From Abyssisolibacter fermentans (lineage in GTDB: Bacteria; Bacillota; Clostridia; Tissierellales; MCWD3): DNA of 64,000 nucleotides. Shown here piece after piece: positions 63,613-64,000 of the stretch (positions are counted from its first letter, which is position 1; each line of letters opens with the position of its first letter). The notes under the pieces are model-generated. The model ran no database searches. It saw nothing but the letters and a program-made list of their open reading frames with translations, and was not told where the DNA came from. The translations under genes and the position numbers were made by a program. The stretch is from assembly GCF_001559865.1 (NCBI RefSeq), contig NZ_LOHE01000090.1, forward strand, positions 186,001 to 250,000. The letters are read 5' to 3'.

Positions 63613-64000
63613 CTACTTAATCATCCCAATCCTTCTTATTTTAACGTCTACTTCAACTTTTAACATTATATTTCGAAACTTTTTATCCCAATCTTTTTTA
63701 TAATCCTCCCAAATTTCAGGTTCGTATTTACTCAAATATTCTCCTATCCCTAAAATATCTGCATTATAATCTTTTTGGATTTTCTTTATTATTTTTAATA
63801 ATTGTTCTTTTATTTCTAATTCAACTTCTTTTTCCATATCTTTGACTAAATCTGATTGCAGCATCTTTTCTTCTGTTTCTAACTTATACTGCTCAATATA
63901 ACCTTCTATATTTACATCAAATTTAATTGTTAAATCCTCTTTGTTTTTCTCCACGCTTTTGCTACACTTTGAATTGGTTATAATATAAGGTACATTTATA
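63613..64000 (-). CDS. Ger(x)C-family spore germination lipoprotein, C-terminal part (cut by window edge)
   Basis: The frame is open from 64000 to the stop at 63613 (129 codons). It matches the C-terminal domain of GerAC/GerKC-type proteins: IEGYIEQYKLE, EVELEIKEQLLKIIKKIQKD, ADILGIGEYLSKYEPEIWED and the ending VKIRRIGMIK. These are the C subunits of nutrient germinant receptors in the spore inner membrane. The internal GTG at 63954 is not the true start; codons continue upstream past the window. Confidence 0.88.
   Translation of the reverse strand, partial: INVPYIITNSKCSKSVEKNKEDLTIKFDVNIEGYIEQYKLETEEKMLQSDLVKDMEKEVELEIKEQLLKIIKKIQKDYNADILGIGEYLSKYEPEIWEDYKKDWDKKFRNIMLKVEVDVKIRRIGMIK

Overview
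The window is low-GC DNA from an endospore-forming, amino-acid-fermenting member of the Clostridia (Tissierellales/Peptostreptococcales type is my best guess). Three things support this: sporulation and germination genes (spoIIR, sleB-ypeB, a GerC-type gene), a lysine-fermentation operon (kdd-kamA-kamB-kamC-kamD-kamE), and many S-layer-homology (SLH) proteins with strong GGAGG ribosome binding sites and frequent TTG/GTG starts. No rRNA, tRNA or CRISPR array was seen.

Layout. 0-2.2 kb: the start of an RND efflux pump with its lipoprotein adaptor, behind a promoter that contains a TetR-type palindrome, then a small lipoprotein. 2.2-10.7 kb: an orphan MotA/MotB-like (ZorA/ZorB-like) pair and an SLH protein, each separated from its promoter by an IS607-family element carrying tnpB and an omega-RNA region. 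11-19.7 kb: a TolC-like protein divergent from a frameshifted RND pump, its adaptor, a histidine kinase and a response regulator. 19.7-24.1 kb: a repeat-rich accessory stretch with an orphan XRE antitoxin beside a toxin relic, a REP-associated tyrosine transposase (RAYT) and an array of about 140-bp REP-like repeats. 24.2-27.5 kb: the probable main S-layer protein, then pyrG. 30.5-36 kb: an S41 peptidase and a MacAB-type ABC exporter. 36.5-48.3 kb: a surface-protein operon (2150-residue IPT/TIG protein plus two SLH proteins) and a divergent small SLH protein. 48.5-57.4 kb: the kam operon behind a sigma-54 promoter and its probable PAS-AAA-Fis activator. 57.6-64 kb: an arginyl-tRNA-synthetase-like protein with no recognisable catalytic core next to a DUF1934 protein, then spore genes.

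The most unusual content is the small non-coding mobile DNA. A MITE-like element of 370-411 bp is present in two complete copies (2.2 and 18.5 kb), each with imperfect terminal inverted repeats and perfect 9-11 bp target duplications. A third copy is truncated. Its centre is a roughly 65-70 nt two-hairpin core that recurs about ten times in the window, alone or inside a second element type, with compensatory changes in the inner stem. A second small element (TATAACAA ends) has inserted into one of these elements at 59.2 kb, and an uninterrupted relative at 29.4 kb shows the empty site. One MITE sits exactly between the histidine kinase and response regulator genes and supplies the kinase stop codon.

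All family assignments are from reading the sequence; no database search was run. Small elements are named descriptively here (MITE-A, MITE-B, type-2 element) and these are not established names.
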